Assembly: GCF_000770795.1 (NCBI RefSeq)
Contig: NZ_JRKJ01000020.1
Coordinates: 1 to 64,000 of the forward strand
From: Lysobacter dokdonensis DS-58
GTDB lineage: Bacteria; Pseudomonadota; Gammaproteobacteria; Xanthomonadales; Xanthomonadaceae
Length of the DNA: 64,000 bases
Reading direction: 5' to 3'
Position 1 is the first letter of the stretch. Every line of letters begins with the position of its first letter. The position numbers were made by a program, and so were the translations under genes. The notes below the pieces were generated by a model. That model was given only the letters and a program-made list of their open reading frames with translations. It searched no databases and was not told the DNA's origin. Shown here piece after piece: positions 1 to 10,178 of this stretch.

Positions 1-164
1 GCCGTCGCGGCGGCCGTCGCATCGAAGGCGGCGACGCCCTGCAGGCCACGCCCGCGACGGGCACCAAGCCCGAGGCGGGGGCCGACGCGCGTCCGTCCCT
101 GCTCGCGCGCATCGGCAAGGGCCTGAAGGCGCTCGTGACGCGCGCGCCGCGTTCGCAGCACTGA
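1..164 (+). CDS. C-terminal tail of an upstream gene (partial), possibly RNA helicase RhlB
   Basis: An open frame enters from the left edge and stops at TGA 162-164, giving about 53 residues. They begin with an Arg/Gly-rich stretch (RRGGRR), pass through an Ala/Pro/Gly linker and end in a basic, amphipathic-looking segment (LLARIGKGLKALV, then TRAPRSQH). A basic disordered tail like this fits a DEAD-box RNA helicase such as RhlB, but no catalytic domain lies in the window, so that identity is a guess. The frame carries no start codon here and the gene is cut by the window edge. Confidence 0.5.
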   Translation, partial: RRGGRRIEGGDALQATPATGTKPEAGADARPSLLARIGKGLKALVTRAPRSQH

Positions 165-180
165 CGTCACGCATCGCACG

Positions 181-196
181 CCCCGCCTTCGCGGGG
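181..196 (+). terminator. GC-rich tetraloop hairpin between the upstream gene and ftsE
   Basis: CCCCGC-CTTC-GCGGGG forms a perfect 6-bp stem with a four-base loop, 17 bases after the upstream stop codon. No run of T follows, so it is not a textbook intrinsic terminator. It could weaken read-through or stabilise the 3' end of the upstream message. Confidence 0.4.
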
Positions 197-222
197 ATGT
201 CGAATCGGGCCATACTTGGCCC

Positions 223-912
223 ATGTCGGTCCTGCGCTTCGACAACGTCAGCAAGCAATACCCCGGTGGCCACGTCGCACTGACGGATGTCAGTTTCGCC
301 GTCGCGCCGGGGGAAATGCTGTTCGTCACCGGCCATTCGGGCGCGGGCAAGAGCACGCTGCTGAAACTGATCCAGCTCGCCGAGCGCCCGTCGCGCGGCA
401 CGGTGCTGTTCGACGAAAAAAACCTGGCGAAGGTGCGCGGCACGAAGGTCGCGCTGCATCGCCGTTCGGTCGGCGTGGTCTACCAGAACCACCAACTGTT
501 GATGGATCGCACCGTCGGCGAAAACGTCGGCCTGCCGCTGATCCTGCGCGGCATGAAGCGCGGCGAGATCGGCAAGCGCGTGCGCTCGATGCTCGACCGT
601 CTCGGGCTGGCCCCGCGCGAGAAGGCCCTGCCCTCGCAACTGTCGGCCGGCGAACAACAACGCGTCGGCATCGCCCGCGCGCTGGTCGCCGAACCCACGC
701 TGCTGGTCGCCGACGAACCGACGGGCAACCTCGACCCCACGCTGTCGGCCGAAATCATGGCCCTGTTCGCCGCACTGCCCGAGCGCGGCACCAGCGTACT
801 GGTCGCCAGCCACGACCTCGGCCTGATCAAGCGCATGCGCAAGCGCGTCCTCGTGCTCGACCAGGGCAAGCTCGCCGACGACATCGCGCCGGAGGAACTC
901 GCCGATGCCTGA
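223..912 (+). CDS. ftsE: Cell division ATP-binding protein FtsE
   Basis: FtsE is the ATPase of the FtsEX complex, which sits at the divisome and controls septal peptidoglycan hydrolases. The 229-residue protein has the usual family length. It shows Walker A GHSGAGKST (37-45), the ABC signature LSAGEQQ (140-146) and Walker B followed by DEP (about 160-166), with a TGNLD D-loop. The ATG at 223 gives the family-typical N-terminus (MSVLRFDNVSKQYPGG). It is preceded directly by a short inverted repeat GGGCC-ATACTT-GGCCC (207-222) in place of a clear ribosome binding site. ftsX follows with an 8-base overlap, as in most gammaproteobacteria. Family assignment is secure. Confidence 0.97.
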   Translation: MSVLRFDNVSKQYPGGHVALTDVSFAVAPGEMLFVTGHSGAGKSTLLKLIQLAERPSRGTVLFDEKNLAKVRGTKVALHRRSVGVVYQNHQLLMDRTVGENVGLPLILRGMKRGEIGKRVRSMLDRLGLAPREKALPSQLSAGEQQRVGIARALVAEPTLLVADEPTGNLDPTLSAEIMALFAALPERGTSVLVASHDLGLIKRMRKRVLVLDQGKLADDIAPEELADA

Positions 913-1870
913 TCAACCGGCATCGAACGGGCGCGACCGCCGCGTGCATTCCAGCGGCGTCGGTGCGTGGTTCGACCACCATCTGTACAGCTTCATCGCG
1001 AGCCTCGGCCGCGTGTTCCGCAAACCCTGGGCGACGCTGCTCACCATCGGCGTGATGGCGGTGGCGCTCGCATTGCCCCTCGGGCTGTGGGTGGTGCTGT
1101 CGAACGTGCAGCGCTTCGCGGGCGAAGTGCAGACCTCGCGCCAGATCTCCGTCTTCCTCAAGGAAGGCACGGACGCCGCACGCGCCAACGCCCTCGCCGG
1201 CGAACTGCGCAAGCGCGCGGAGGTGGCGTCCGTCGACGTGCGCTCGCCCGACCAGGGCTTGCAGGTGCTGCGCGAGCGCGACGGCCTGGGGGAAGCCATC
1301 GACGCGCTCGCCGCCACGGGCGATGCGAATCCGCTGCCGTGGCTGCTCGTCGTCGCGCCGCGGGGGGACGAAATGAACCTCGCTGCATCGCTGCGCGAGA
1401 TGCCCGAGGCCGACCTCGTGCAGCACGACGCCCAGTGGCGCACGCGCCTGGACAACTGGCTGCGCTTCGGTGGCCGCGTCGCGCTCGTGCTCGCCGGTCT
1501 GCTCGGCCTCGGCGCGTTGCTCGTCGTCGGCAATACCGTGCGCCTGGACATCCAGTCGCGCCGCGAGGAAATCGGCGTGCTGCAATTGCTCGGCGCCACC
1601 GACGGTTTCATTCGCCGCCCGTTCCTGTATCTCGGGATCTGGTACGGCCTGTCCGCCGGCGCGCTTGCGCTGGCGTTGCTCACCGCGGCGTGGATCGCTT
1701 TGCGCGCGCCGCTGGCCGAACTCGCCGGCAGCTACGGCAGCGCCTTCACGCTACAGGGCGTCGATGCGGTGCAGGCCGCGATCGTCCTCGGCGGCGCGAC
1801 GGTGCTCGGCTGGCTCGGCGCGGGCGTCGTCACCGGCCACTTCCTGCGCCAGACGCGGCCGACGCGATGA
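905..1870 (+). CDS. ftsX: Cell division permease-like protein FtsX
   Basis: FtsX is the integral membrane partner of FtsE and passes the ATPase cycle to periplasmic amidase activators. The 321-residue protein starts with a polar cytoplasmic stretch of about 40 residues. A first membrane segment follows (about 40-62), then a periplasmic domain and three C-terminal membrane segments (about 190-210, 240-262 and 285-305), which is the FtsX topology. The start overlaps the ftsE stop by 8 bases, and its own stop overlaps the next gene start as ATGA, so the three genes are probably translated as a unit. rpoH, a common neighbour in enterics, is absent here. Confidence 0.95.
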   Translation: MPDQPASNGRDRRVHSSGVGAWFDHHLYSFIASLGRVFRKPWATLLTIGVMAVALALPLGLWVVLSNVQRFAGEVQTSRQISVFLKEGTDAARANALAGELRKRAEVASVDVRSPDQGLQVLRERDGLGEAIDALAATGDANPLPWLLVVAPRGDEMNLAASLREMPEADLVQHDAQWRTRLDNWLRFGGRVALVLAGLLGLGALLVVGNTVRLDIQSRREEIGVLQLLGATDGFIRRPFLYLGIWYGLSAGALALALLTAAWIALRAPLAELAGSYGSAFTLQGVDAVQAAIVLGGATVLGWLGAGVVTGHFLRQTRPTR

Positions 1871-2709
1871 ACCAGGACCTGCGCCATCTCATTTCCGATG
1901 CGCCGCGCGTGATGGTCGTCGACGGCTCGAAGCTCGTGCGCAAGTTGATCGGCGACGTGCTGGTGAAAGACTTGCCGAATGTCGAAGTCGTCGGTTGCGC
2001 GGGGCTGGAAGAAGCGAAGGCCGCGCTCGACACCGGCCCGTTCCACCTCGTCACCACGGCGCTCAACCTGCCCGACGGCGACGGCCTCGCGCTCGCGAAA
2101 GCGGTGCGCAATGCATCGGGCCAGGCCTACGTGCCGGTGATCGTCGTGTCCGGCGAAGCGCAGGCGCGGCTGGAAGATCGCAGCCTGAGCGAGGACGTCA
2201 CCGATTATTTCGACAAGGGCCTCGGCCACCAGGCGCTCGCGGCGTTCATCCGCGGCTACGTGCAGCCCGAGCCCGTGACGGGCGCGCGCGTGTTGTACGT
2301 CGAAGACAGCCGCGTCGTCGCGCTCGCGACCAAGCGCATGCTCGAACGCCAGGGGCTGTCGGTCGTGCACACCATCAGCGCGGAAGACGCGCTGAAGTAT
2401 CTCGAAGCCAATCGCGAGGGCGATGACGCGCCCGGCGCCGACCTCGTGCTCAGCGACGTGTACCTCAAGGGCGAACTGAGCGGCCGCGATCTGCTGGCGA
2501 GCATCCGCAACGAGTTCGGCTACAGCAAGCGCCGCCTGCCGGTGCTGGTGATGACCGGCGACGAGAACAAGGACAATCAGTCCGGCCTGTTGCGCGAAGG
2601 CGCCAACGACCTCGTGCTCAAGCCGATCGAAGAACGCCTGCTGGTGACCAAGACGCTCTTCCAGCTGCGCGTGGCGAAGTTGCCGGAGCAGCGCAGCATC
2701 GACGCATGA
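1867..2709 (+). CDS. Double receiver-domain response regulator, first receiver degenerate
   Basis: The protein has 280 residues and consists of two receiver (REC) domains with no DNA-binding or enzymatic output domain. The second receiver (about 140-265) has the acidic pair E146-D147, phosphoacceptor D197 (VLSDVYL), a Thr/Ser switch position and conserved K252 (LKP). The first receiver (about 14-130) keeps the fold signature, S95 and K117. Its phosphoacceptor position reads Ala65 ([11 protein letters not shown]) and its acidic pair is D19-G20, so it should not be phosphorylated. The start ATG at 1867 overlaps the ftsX stop and the stop overlaps the ung start, both as ATGA. A role linking a kinase to division or another target by protein contact is plausible, but the partner is unknown. 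Confidence 0.9.
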   Translation: MNQDLRHLISDAPRVMVVDGSKLVRKLIGDVLVKDLPNVEVVGCAGLEEAKAALDTGPFHLVTTALNLPDGDGLALAKAVRNASGQAYVPVIVVSGEAQARLEDRSLSEDVTDYFDKGLGHQALAAFIRGYVQPEPVTGARVLYVEDSRVVALATKRMLERQGLSVVHTISAEDALKYLEANREGDDAPGADLVLSDVYLKGELSGRDLLASIRNEFGYSKRRLPVLVMTGDENKDNQSGLLREGANDLVLKPIEERLLVTKTLFQLRVAKLPEQRSIDA

Positions 2710-3404
2710 CCGGCGCGGCGGCCGACGGCGATCGCATTCGCCTGGATCCGTCGTGGAAGGCGCGCGTCGGCGAGTACCTCAAGCGCGAGGACATGCAGTC
2801 GCTACGCACGTTCCTGCGCGAGCGCATGCACAAGGGTGCGCACGTGTTCCCGCCGGCACCGCAGATCTTCTCCGCGCTCGACGCCACGCCATTCGACCAG
2901 GTGAAGGTCGTGATCCTCGGACAGGATCCGTACCACGGCCTCGGCCAGGCGCATGGCCTGTGTTTCTCCGTGCAACACGGCACCGCGGTGCCGCCGTCGC
3001 TCGTGAACATCTTCAAGGAACTGCAGCGCGACCTCGGCATTCCTCCGCCGACGCACGGGTGCCTCGACCATTGGGCGCAACAAGGCGTGCTGTTGTTGAA
3101 CGCGGTGCTGACGGTCGAGGAAGGCCGCGCCGGCGCGCACCAGGGCAAGGGCTGGGAAGGGTTCACCGACCACATCGTCGAGGCATTGAACCGCGAGCGC
3201 GAACACCTCGTCTTCCTGCTGTGGGGCAGCTACGCGCAGGCAAAAGGCAAGATGATCGACACGAACAAGCATCGCGTGTTGAAGGCGCCGCACCCCTCCC
3301 CGCTCAGCGCCCATCGCGGCTTCATCGGATGCGGGCATTTTTCGAAGACGAACGACTACCTCGCGCGCCACGGCATGACGCCGATCGACTGGCGCTTGCC
3401 CTGA
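2706..3404 (+). CDS. ung: Uracil-DNA glycosylase
   Basis: Ung removes uracil from DNA as the first step of base excision repair. The 232-residue protein matches family length. It has the catalytic water-activating motif GQDPYHG (72-78, Asp74), the uracil-binding region around [10 protein letters not shown] and the C-terminal [10 protein letters not shown] motif holding the catalytic His. The ATG lies in an ATGA overlap with the preceding regulator, so it is the last gene of the ftsEX operon. The gap after it to 3486 holds no clear terminator. Confidence 0.97.
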   Translation: MTGAAADGDRIRLDPSWKARVGEYLKREDMQSLRTFLRERMHKGAHVFPPAPQIFSALDATPFDQVKVVILGQDPYHGLGQAHGLCFSVQHGTAVPPSLVNIFKELQRDLGIPPPTHGCLDHWAQQGVLLLNAVLTVEEGRAGAHQGKGWEGFTDHIVEALNREREHLVFLLWGSYAQAKGKMIDTNKHRVLKAPHPSPLSAHRGFIGCGHFSKTNDYLARHGMTPIDWRLP

Positions 3405-3485
3405 GTCTCATGTCCTCGCCCAGGCTTCCTCTGAAAGCGCGCATTCGGAACGCTGGCAGTGCTGCACGCATTCTCGATGCATGCG

Positions 3486-4142
3486 CTACCAACTGTAGCC
3501 GCGGCGCAGCAGGTAGGTGACGTAGAGGGTGCCGCCAGGATCGGCGCGCAGGGTCGTGCTCAGGTCAACGAAGCCCGCTCGGAACCACGGCTCGTCCGCG
3601 ACCGTGTAGATCAGACGTTGCCAGTCGGCGTTGGCCTGCTCGGTGCTGTGTCCGCCGGTCGCCATCAGAACGCAAACGGATGTGAAGCATTCTGGCTCCG
3701 ACACCTGCAGCGCGGGCTGGTTGTTGCCTAGCGCGCGGACGCTGAGCGCAAGTTGGCGCTCTGCATCGTCGGCCCATGCCTTGTCGATGCTTTCGCTGTT
3801 CACTCGGGTCCAAAGTTCCGCAAGCTTGCGATCATCGACAGCCACTTCTTCCGCGAACCGCGTCAGTCGTTCGGCATTCGTGGGTGATAACGGTGCCGGT
3901 CCCGACGTGCGAGGGGTCGTTCGCGTGTCTGCGGATGTCAGCTCACGCCGGTCCGGGACAACAACGCCCGCGACTGCGGTATCGCCGAACACGGCGGGCG
4001 CAGGCTCCAGGAGCTTGTCAGGAGGCGCTTCGCCGAACGCTGGCAATGTGATGCTCCCGCTTTTCCGGGCACCGGTTGACACGATGAACAGTCCCACCAG
4101 CGTCACGGTGGCGATCATCAGTGTGGCGATCTGCAGTTTCAT
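3486..4142 (-). CDS. Membrane-anchored periplasmic protein of unknown function
   Basis: About 218 residues from the start chosen at 4142 (MKLQIATLM); an upstream ATG at 4175 would add 11 polar residues before the membrane segment and is less likely. Residues 3-22 form one membrane anchor or uncleaved signal. A Pro/Thr-rich linker follows, then a globular region (about 95-218) with a closely spaced cysteine pair in ECFTSVC, which could form a disulfide in the periplasm. The pattern of an acidic-aromatic domain with a C-x4-C pair recurs in small Xanthomonad exported proteins, but I do not recognise a named family. The gene stands alone, convergent to ung. Its codons look less GC-biased at third positions than its neighbours, which may mean later acquisition. 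Confidence 0.7.
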   Translation of the reverse strand: MKLQIATLMIATVTLVGLFIVSTGARKSGSITLPAFGEAPPDKLLEPAPAVFGDTAVAGVVVPDRRELTSADTRTTPRTSGPAPLSPTNAERLTRFAEEVAVDDRKLAELWTRVNSESIDKAWADDAERQLALSVRALGNNQPALQVSEPECFTSVCVLMATGGHSTEQANADWQRLIYTVADEPWFRAGFVDLSTTLRADPGGTLYVTYLLRRGYSW

Positions 4143-4392
4143 CTCGGCGCGTCCGGGCCATGTTGCATCGTCCAAACGGCACGTTGTCGATCACGCGCGC
4201 GTGCCATGATCGCGTTCCCCACTGTCCACCCGCGTCGACATCGCGCGCGCGTGCAACGTGCAAGCGTGATCGTCCGTTTGGGGCTCGGCAACGACCGTAT
4301 CGTTCCACTTCGCGCGGCACAACGCCTTACTGAAATGTCGAGAACCGTCCGCGTCCCGGATGGCACTTTCGGTATTCGGAATCTCGATTCGT

Positions 4393-5010
4393 CTACGCCC
4401 TCAACGAGGCCAGCAGCTCGCTCCGCCACGGGTCGCGTTCGAACTGCCCCAGCAAACGCTTGGTGACCATGCCCACGCCGTGCATCGCGATGCCGCGCGA
4501 ACCGATGCATTCGTGCGTTGCCTTGACAACGACCGCCACGCCACGCGGCTTCAGCACGCGATGGAGCGTGTCGGCGATCTCGCACGTCAGCCGTTCCTGG
4601 ATCTGCAGGCGGCGTGCATACGCATCGACCAGGCGCGCCAGTTTTGAAATGCCGACGACGCGTTCGCCCGGCAGGTACGCGACGTGCGCGACGCCGCGGA
4701 TCGCGGCCATGTGGTGTTCGCACATCGAACGCACGGGGATGTCGCGCAGCAGCACGATGTCGTCGTAGCCGGCGCTTTCGAAATCACGTTCCAGCAGCGC
4801 GTCGGGATCGATCGCGTAACCGCCGAACCATTCTTCGTACGCGCGCGCGACGCGGGCCGGCGTGTCGAGCAACCCGGCGCGCGAAGGCGTATCGCCGGCC
4901 CAACGGATGAGCGTGCGGATGGCGGCTTCGGCCTCGTGTCGCGACGGGCGCGCACCGTCGGCGGCGGGCGTGGCGTGCGGGTCGATGAATTGCAGTCGGG
5001 CGTCGAGCAT
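4393..5010 (-). CDS. folE: GTP cyclohydrolase I (first copy)
   Basis: FolE converts GTP to dihydroneopterin triphosphate, the entry to folate, pterin cofactors and, through QueD, queuosine. The protein has 205 residues from the ATG at 5010, which has GAGGAA a few bases upstream. A longer frame exists but lacks family sequence. Zinc ligands are C97 and H100 (SMCEHH) and C168 (THECIGSRG); GISKLAR and the QERLT segment are also in place. It differs clearly from the second copy at 17399-17995. It is divergent from a Rieske/FAD oxidoreductase across a 116-base gap. Which copy serves folate and which another pterin pathway cannot be told from sequence alone. Confidence 0.93.
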   Translation of the reverse strand: MLDARLQFIDPHATPAADGARPSRHEAEAAIRTLIRWAGDTPSRAGLLDTPARVARAYEEWFGGYAIDPDALLERDFESAGYDDIVLLRDIPVRSMCEHHMAAIRGVAHVAYLPGERVVGISKLARLVDAYARRLQIQERLTCEIADTLHRVLKPRGVAVVVKATHECIGSRGIAMHGVGMVTKRLLGQFERDPWRSELLASLRA

Positions 5011-5126
5011 GGCGGGATTCCTCGGGGTTCGAACATCCGATGCACGAGCGCGCGACAGGTTCCCGGGGAACCTCACGCGCGCCGATACGTCGATAGGAGG
5101 AAGATCGCGGCTCGTGGAGGTGCCCG

Positions 5127-6635
5127 ATGTCGCATGACGATGCAGTGCCGCCCGGCCCCGATTTCGCCGCCGGCGTTCCGGTGTCGAGCATTCCTTCCGA
5201 AGGCGTGCTCGGCGGCCGCGTCGGCGACGAGGCGGTGCTGATCGCACGATTGGAGGACGGCCTCCACGCGATCGGCGCCACGTGCACGCATTACAGCGGC
5301 CCGCTCGCCGAAGGCCTGCGCGTCGGCGACGAGATCCGCTGTCCCTGGCACCACGCGTGTTTCAGCCTGCGCGATGGCACCGCGCGCAGGGCGCCGGCGT
5401 TCCGGCATGTGCCCACGTGGCGCGTCGAGATCGAAGGCGACATGGTGTTCGTGCGCGAACGATTGCAGTCGAAGCCCGCGGCGCCGCAACCGCGCACGTC
5501 GCGCGCGCGCATCGTCATCGTCGGTGGCGGAGCGGCCGGATTCGCGGCGGCGGAGCGCTTGCGCGACCTCGGGCATGCGGGCTCGCTGACGATGCTGAGC
5601 GCGGACGCGTCGCCACCCTACGACCGCCCCAACCTGTCGAAGGATTATCTCGCCGGCACCGCACCGGAAGACTGGATTCCGCTGTCGACCGACGCGCATT
5701 ACAGGAAGCGTGGCATCGATCTGCGCGTCGGCAGCAAGGTCGTGGCGATCGACACCGCCGCGCGCGAAGTCGTGCTGCGCGAAGGCGAACGCTTCGGCTA
5801 CGACGCACTGCTGCTCGCCACGGGCGCGGCGCCGCGGCCGCTGCGATTGCCGGGCTTCGATCGTCCGAACGTCTTCGCGCTGCGCTCGCTCAACGATGCG
5901 CGCGCAATCATCGCGGCGTGCGCGAACGCGCGCTGCGTCGCGTTCGTCGGTGCGGGGTTCATCGGAATGGAAGCGGCGGGTGCATTGCGCGCGCGTGGTC
6001 TCGAGGTGCACGTCGTCGCGCCGGATGCGGTGCCGATGGAGCGCGCACTCGGTGCGGAACTGGGTGCGTGGATCCAGGCGCTGCACGCCGACAAGGGCGT
6101 GCGGTTCCACCTGCGCGAGAAGCCGGCGTCGTACGACGGCACCGCGCTCGCGATGGAGAGTGGCGGGCGCGTCGAATGCGACGTGCTGGTCGTTGGCGTC
6201 GGCGTCGCGCCGCGCACGTCGCTCGCTGAAGCGGCGGGGTTGCAGGTCGAGGACGGCATCGTCGTCGATGCCCTGCTGCGGACGTCGGACCCCGATATCT
6301 TTGCCGCGGGCGACGTCGCGCGCTTCCCCCTCCGCAAAGAGCACGCCCGCGTCGAACACTGGGTGCACGCACAACGCATGGGCCAGACCGCGGCGGGCAA
6401 CCTGCTCGGCGCGGAACGCGCTTTCGACGACGTGCCCTTTTTCTGGACGCACCACCAGGGCGTGGAGATCCGCTATTGCGGATATGCCGGCAAATGGGAG
6501 CGCGTCGAGATCGACGGCGATCTGCACGCGCAGGACTGCACGGCCCGGTATTTCCGGGGCGGCGCGCTGGTGGCCGCCGCGTCCGTCGGGCGCGATCGCG
6601 AGAACCTTGAGATCGAACAGGCCCTGCGCCAGTAG
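5127..6635 (+). CDS. Rieske [2Fe-2S] and FAD pyridine-nucleotide oxidoreductase fusion
   Basis: The 502-residue enzyme joins an N-terminal Rieske domain (about 15-115) to a pyridine nucleotide-disulfide-type reductase domain. Cluster ligands are C53-x-H55 and C72-x2-H75 (CPWHHACF). The FAD motif GGGAAG follows near residue 132, the NAD(P) motif VGAGFIGMEAAG near 275 and the second FAD motif FAAGDVA near 390. The layout is that of AIF-like (AIFM3-type) and ferredoxin reductase-like proteins, which pass electrons from NAD(P)H through FAD to an iron-sulfur centre. The fused Rieske domain may replace a separate ferredoxin. No oxygenase gene is adjacent, so the substrate system is unknown. The start has GGAGG at proper spacing. 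folE is divergent. Confidence 0.9.
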   Translation: MSHDDAVPPGPDFAAGVPVSSIPSEGVLGGRVGDEAVLIARLEDGLHAIGATCTHYSGPLAEGLRVGDEIRCPWHHACFSLRDGTARRAPAFRHVPTWRVEIEGDMVFVRERLQSKPAAPQPRTSRARIVIVGGGAAGFAAAERLRDLGHAGSLTMLSADASPPYDRPNLSKDYLAGTAPEDWIPLSTDAHYRKRGIDLRVGSKVVAIDTAAREVVLREGERFGYDALLLATGAAPRPLRLPGFDRPNVFALRSLNDARAIIAACANARCVAFVGAGFIGMEAAGALRARGLEVHVVAPDAVPMERALGAELGAWIQALHADKGVRFHLREKPASYDGTALAMESGGRVECDVLVVGVGVAPRTSLAEAAGLQVEDGIVVDALLRTSDPDIFAAGDVARFPLRKEHARVEHWVHAQRMGQTAAGNLLGAERAFDDVPFFWTHHQGVEIRYCGYAGKWERVEIDGDLHAQDCTARYFRGGALVAAASVGRDRENLEIEQALRQ

Positions 6636-6667
6636 CCGCCCCCCGCCTTTCGCACTACATTGGTGCA

Positions 6668-7700
6668 ATGGCGGCCACCCCTCCCGACCTCGATCTGCTC
6701 GCCACGCCGGTGGCATGGACCGACGCGGACGGGCGGATCGCGGGCGCCAACGCGGCCTGCGCGCGGTGGCTCGGCGTCAGCGCGAAGCGGTTGGGGGGCG
6801 TTCCCCTGGCCGCATTGGAGTTCGAAGGCGACGCCTTCATCCGCGCCATTTCGGGGCAGGGCGAGGGTGCCCGGTTGCGGCGGATCCCGCTCGCGTTCCC
6901 GGGTGCGGAGGCGCCGCGCTTCGCCGATGTCACGCTGACCGCGCGCGATGGCGGCGGCTGGTGGCTCGAAGCCCATCCGGTCGACGAGTTCCCCGGCGAG
7001 GATCCTGCGCAGTTGTTGCCAAGCGCATTGTCCGCGGCGTTGAAAGGCCTGGCGCACGAGCTGCGCAATCCGCTCGCCGGGTTGAAGGGCGCTGCGCAAT
7101 TGCTGGAGCGCCGCGTCGCCGGCGACGACACGGGCCGCGAACTCGTCGCGCTCATCGAAGCGGAAGTCGATCGCCTCACGGGGCTGCTCGATCGCCTGCT
7201 GTCGCCCGCGCCGCCGCGTCCGTTCGAGCCGGTGAACATCCACGCGGTGCTCGAGCGCGTGCTGCGCCTGGCCGAAAGCGATGCCGGTTGGGCCGTGCGA
7301 CTGGTGCGCGATTACGATCCCTCGCTGCCCGACGTGCTCGGCGATGGCGATCGCCTCACGCAGTCCTTGTGGAACCTGGTGCGCAACGCGATCGACGCGG
7401 GTGCCGCGAACATCACGCTGCGCACGCGCGCCGAGCATGGCGTGCGGATCGGCGACGGGGTGCACGCGCTCGCATTGCGGCTGGAGATCGTCGACGACGG
7501 CCGCGGCGTGCCGGAGGAACTCGCCGAACGCATCTTCCTGCCGCTGGTGAGCGGCCACGCCGCGGGCACGGGCCTCGGGCTCGCGCTCGCGCAGCAGGTC
7601 GCGCGCGAGCATCGCGGCTCGCTCGCGTACCGCTCGCGCCCGGGGCACACGGTGTTCACCTTGTTGTTGCCGCTGTGGCTGGACGAAGGGGAGGGCGGCG

Positions 7701-7711
<11 letters not shown>
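6668..7711 (+). CDS. ntrB: Nitrogen regulation sensor histidine kinase NtrB
   Basis: NtrB phosphorylates NtrC under nitrogen limitation and is controlled by PII protein. The 347-residue soluble protein has an N-terminal PAS-like domain (about 8-110). The dimerisation/H-box follows with H130 in GLAHELRNPLAG, then an ATPase domain with the N-box (SLWNLVRNAIDAG), G1 box (DDGRGVP) and G2 box (GTGLGLAL). No membrane segment is present, as expected for NtrB. Its end overlaps the ntrC start by 11 bases. glnA, often upstream, is not in this window. Confidence 0.94.
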
Positions 7712-9113
<1,402 letters not shown>

Positions 9114-9132
9114 CATTTTCGGAGGTTCCCCC

Positions 9133-9681
9133 ATGCGCCACGCACTCGCAGTCATCGCCACGCTCACGCTCGCCGCTTGCGCGACCGCGCCGAAGCCCAC
9201 ACCGCCGCCCGCCGCGCAAAGCACCGCGAAGGAAGGGCGCGCAAACCTCGCCTCCGCCTCCGGGAGCCTCGTCAGCGGCCGCGTCACGCTGCGCCCGATG
9301 CGCGACGGGGTGCATCTCACCGGCATCGTCGGCGGCTTCATGCCGAACAGCGTGCATGCGATCCACGTGCACGAGAAAGGCGATTGCACGGCCGCCGACG
9401 CCAGTTCCGCGGGCGGCCACTTCAATCCGGGCGGGCAACCGCACGGCCGCGCGAACAGCGCGACGCACCACGCCGGCGACATGGACAACATCACCGCCAA
9501 CGCGCAGGGCCAAGTGAACCTCGACATCCACCTGGCCGGCGTCACGCTCGGCGGCGGCGCGCCGAACGACATCGCCGACCGCGCGCTCGTCGTGCACGCC
9601 GCGGCGGACGACTACACCTCGCAACCGGCGGGCAACGCCGGCGCGCGCGTGGCGTGCGCTCCGATCAAGATCGTGCAATGA
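9133..9681 (+). CDS. sodC: Cu,Zn superoxide dismutase, lipoprotein form
   Basis: SodC disproportionates superoxide in the periplasm. The 182-residue precursor carries a lipoprotein signal with lipobox LAAC (Cys16), so it should be membrane-tethered. Copper/zinc ligand segments are visible: HAIHVHEKGDC, GGHFNPGGQPHG, the HAGDM region and the C-terminal VVHAAADDYTSQPAG, with two cysteines for the structural disulfide. A GGAGG ribosome binding site precedes the ATG. The downstream GNAT gene overlaps by ATGA. It lies 19 bases after ntrC and may share its transcript, though a regulatory link is not evident. Confidence 0.95.
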   Translation: MRHALAVIATLTLAACATAPKPTPPPAAQSTAKEGRANLASASGSLVSGRVTLRPMRDGVHLTGIVGGFMPNSVHAIHVHEKGDCTAADASSAGGHFNPGGQPHGRANSATHHAGDMDNITANAQGQVNLDIHLAGVTLGGGAPNDIADRALVVHAAADDYTSQPAGNAGARVACAPIKIVQ

Positions 9682-10172
9682 CGCACGCCTTCCGCATTCG
9701 CGCCGCCCATCCCGCGGACGCCGCGCTCATCGCCGAATGGAACGCGGCGATGGCGCTGGAGACCGAAGGCAAGGCGCTCGATCCGGCCACCGTCAACGCG
9801 GGCGTCGCCGCCGGCATCGCCGATGCGCGCAAGTCGCGTTACTTCGTGGCGATGGAGGATGCGACGTTCGCCGGCGCGGAGACCATCGGCGTCCCCGTCG
9901 GCACGCTGATGCTCACGACCGAATGGAGCGACTGGCGCAACGGCGACTGGTGGTGGATCCAGAGTGTCTACGTGCCGGAAGCGCATCGCCGCAAGGGCGT
10001 GTTCTCCGCGCTGTATCGCCACGTGGAAACGCTGGCGAAGCAAACCCCGGGCGTGATCGGCTTGCGTTTGCTCGTCGAGCGCGAGAACGCGAATGCGCAG
10101 CGCACGTACGAAGCGCTGGGCATGCAGGACGAGGGTTACCGGATGTATTTTGCGCGCACGGACGGGACGTAG
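9678..10172 (+). CDS. GNAT-family N-acetyltransferase
   Basis: The 164-residue protein shows the GNAT fold: an N-terminal beta-alpha segment (FRIRAAHPADAALIAEW), the acetyl-CoA-binding motif A (VYVPEAHRRKGVFSALY), and a late strand-helix with ENANAQRTYEALGM, typical of motif B. The ATG overlaps the sodC stop as ATGA, so the real start is well fixed. The substrate is not predictable. Coupling to a lipoprotein SodC is odd because this enzyme is cytoplasmic; the pairing is probably about shared expression. Confidence 0.85.
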   Translation: MTHAFRIRAAHPADAALIAEWNAAMALETEGKALDPATVNAGVAAGIADARKSRYFVAMEDATFAGAETIGVPVGTLMLTTEWSDWRNGDWWWIQSVYVPEAHRRKGVFSALYRHVETLAKQTPGVIGLRLLVERENANAQRTYEALGMQDEGYRMYFARTDGT

Positions 10173-10178
10173 CCGGGA

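Noticed and set aside
967-1866. N-terminal extension of the double receiver gene over ftsX
   Set aside because: The extension is Arg/Ala-rich out-of-frame ftsX sequence. The ATG at 1867 gives the receiver fold and the ATGA overlap.
4176-4392. Possible small gene between the exported unknown and folE
   Set aside because: Short open frames exist on both strands but none has a ribosome binding site, family sequence or codon use like the neighbours. I see nothing convincing in this gap.
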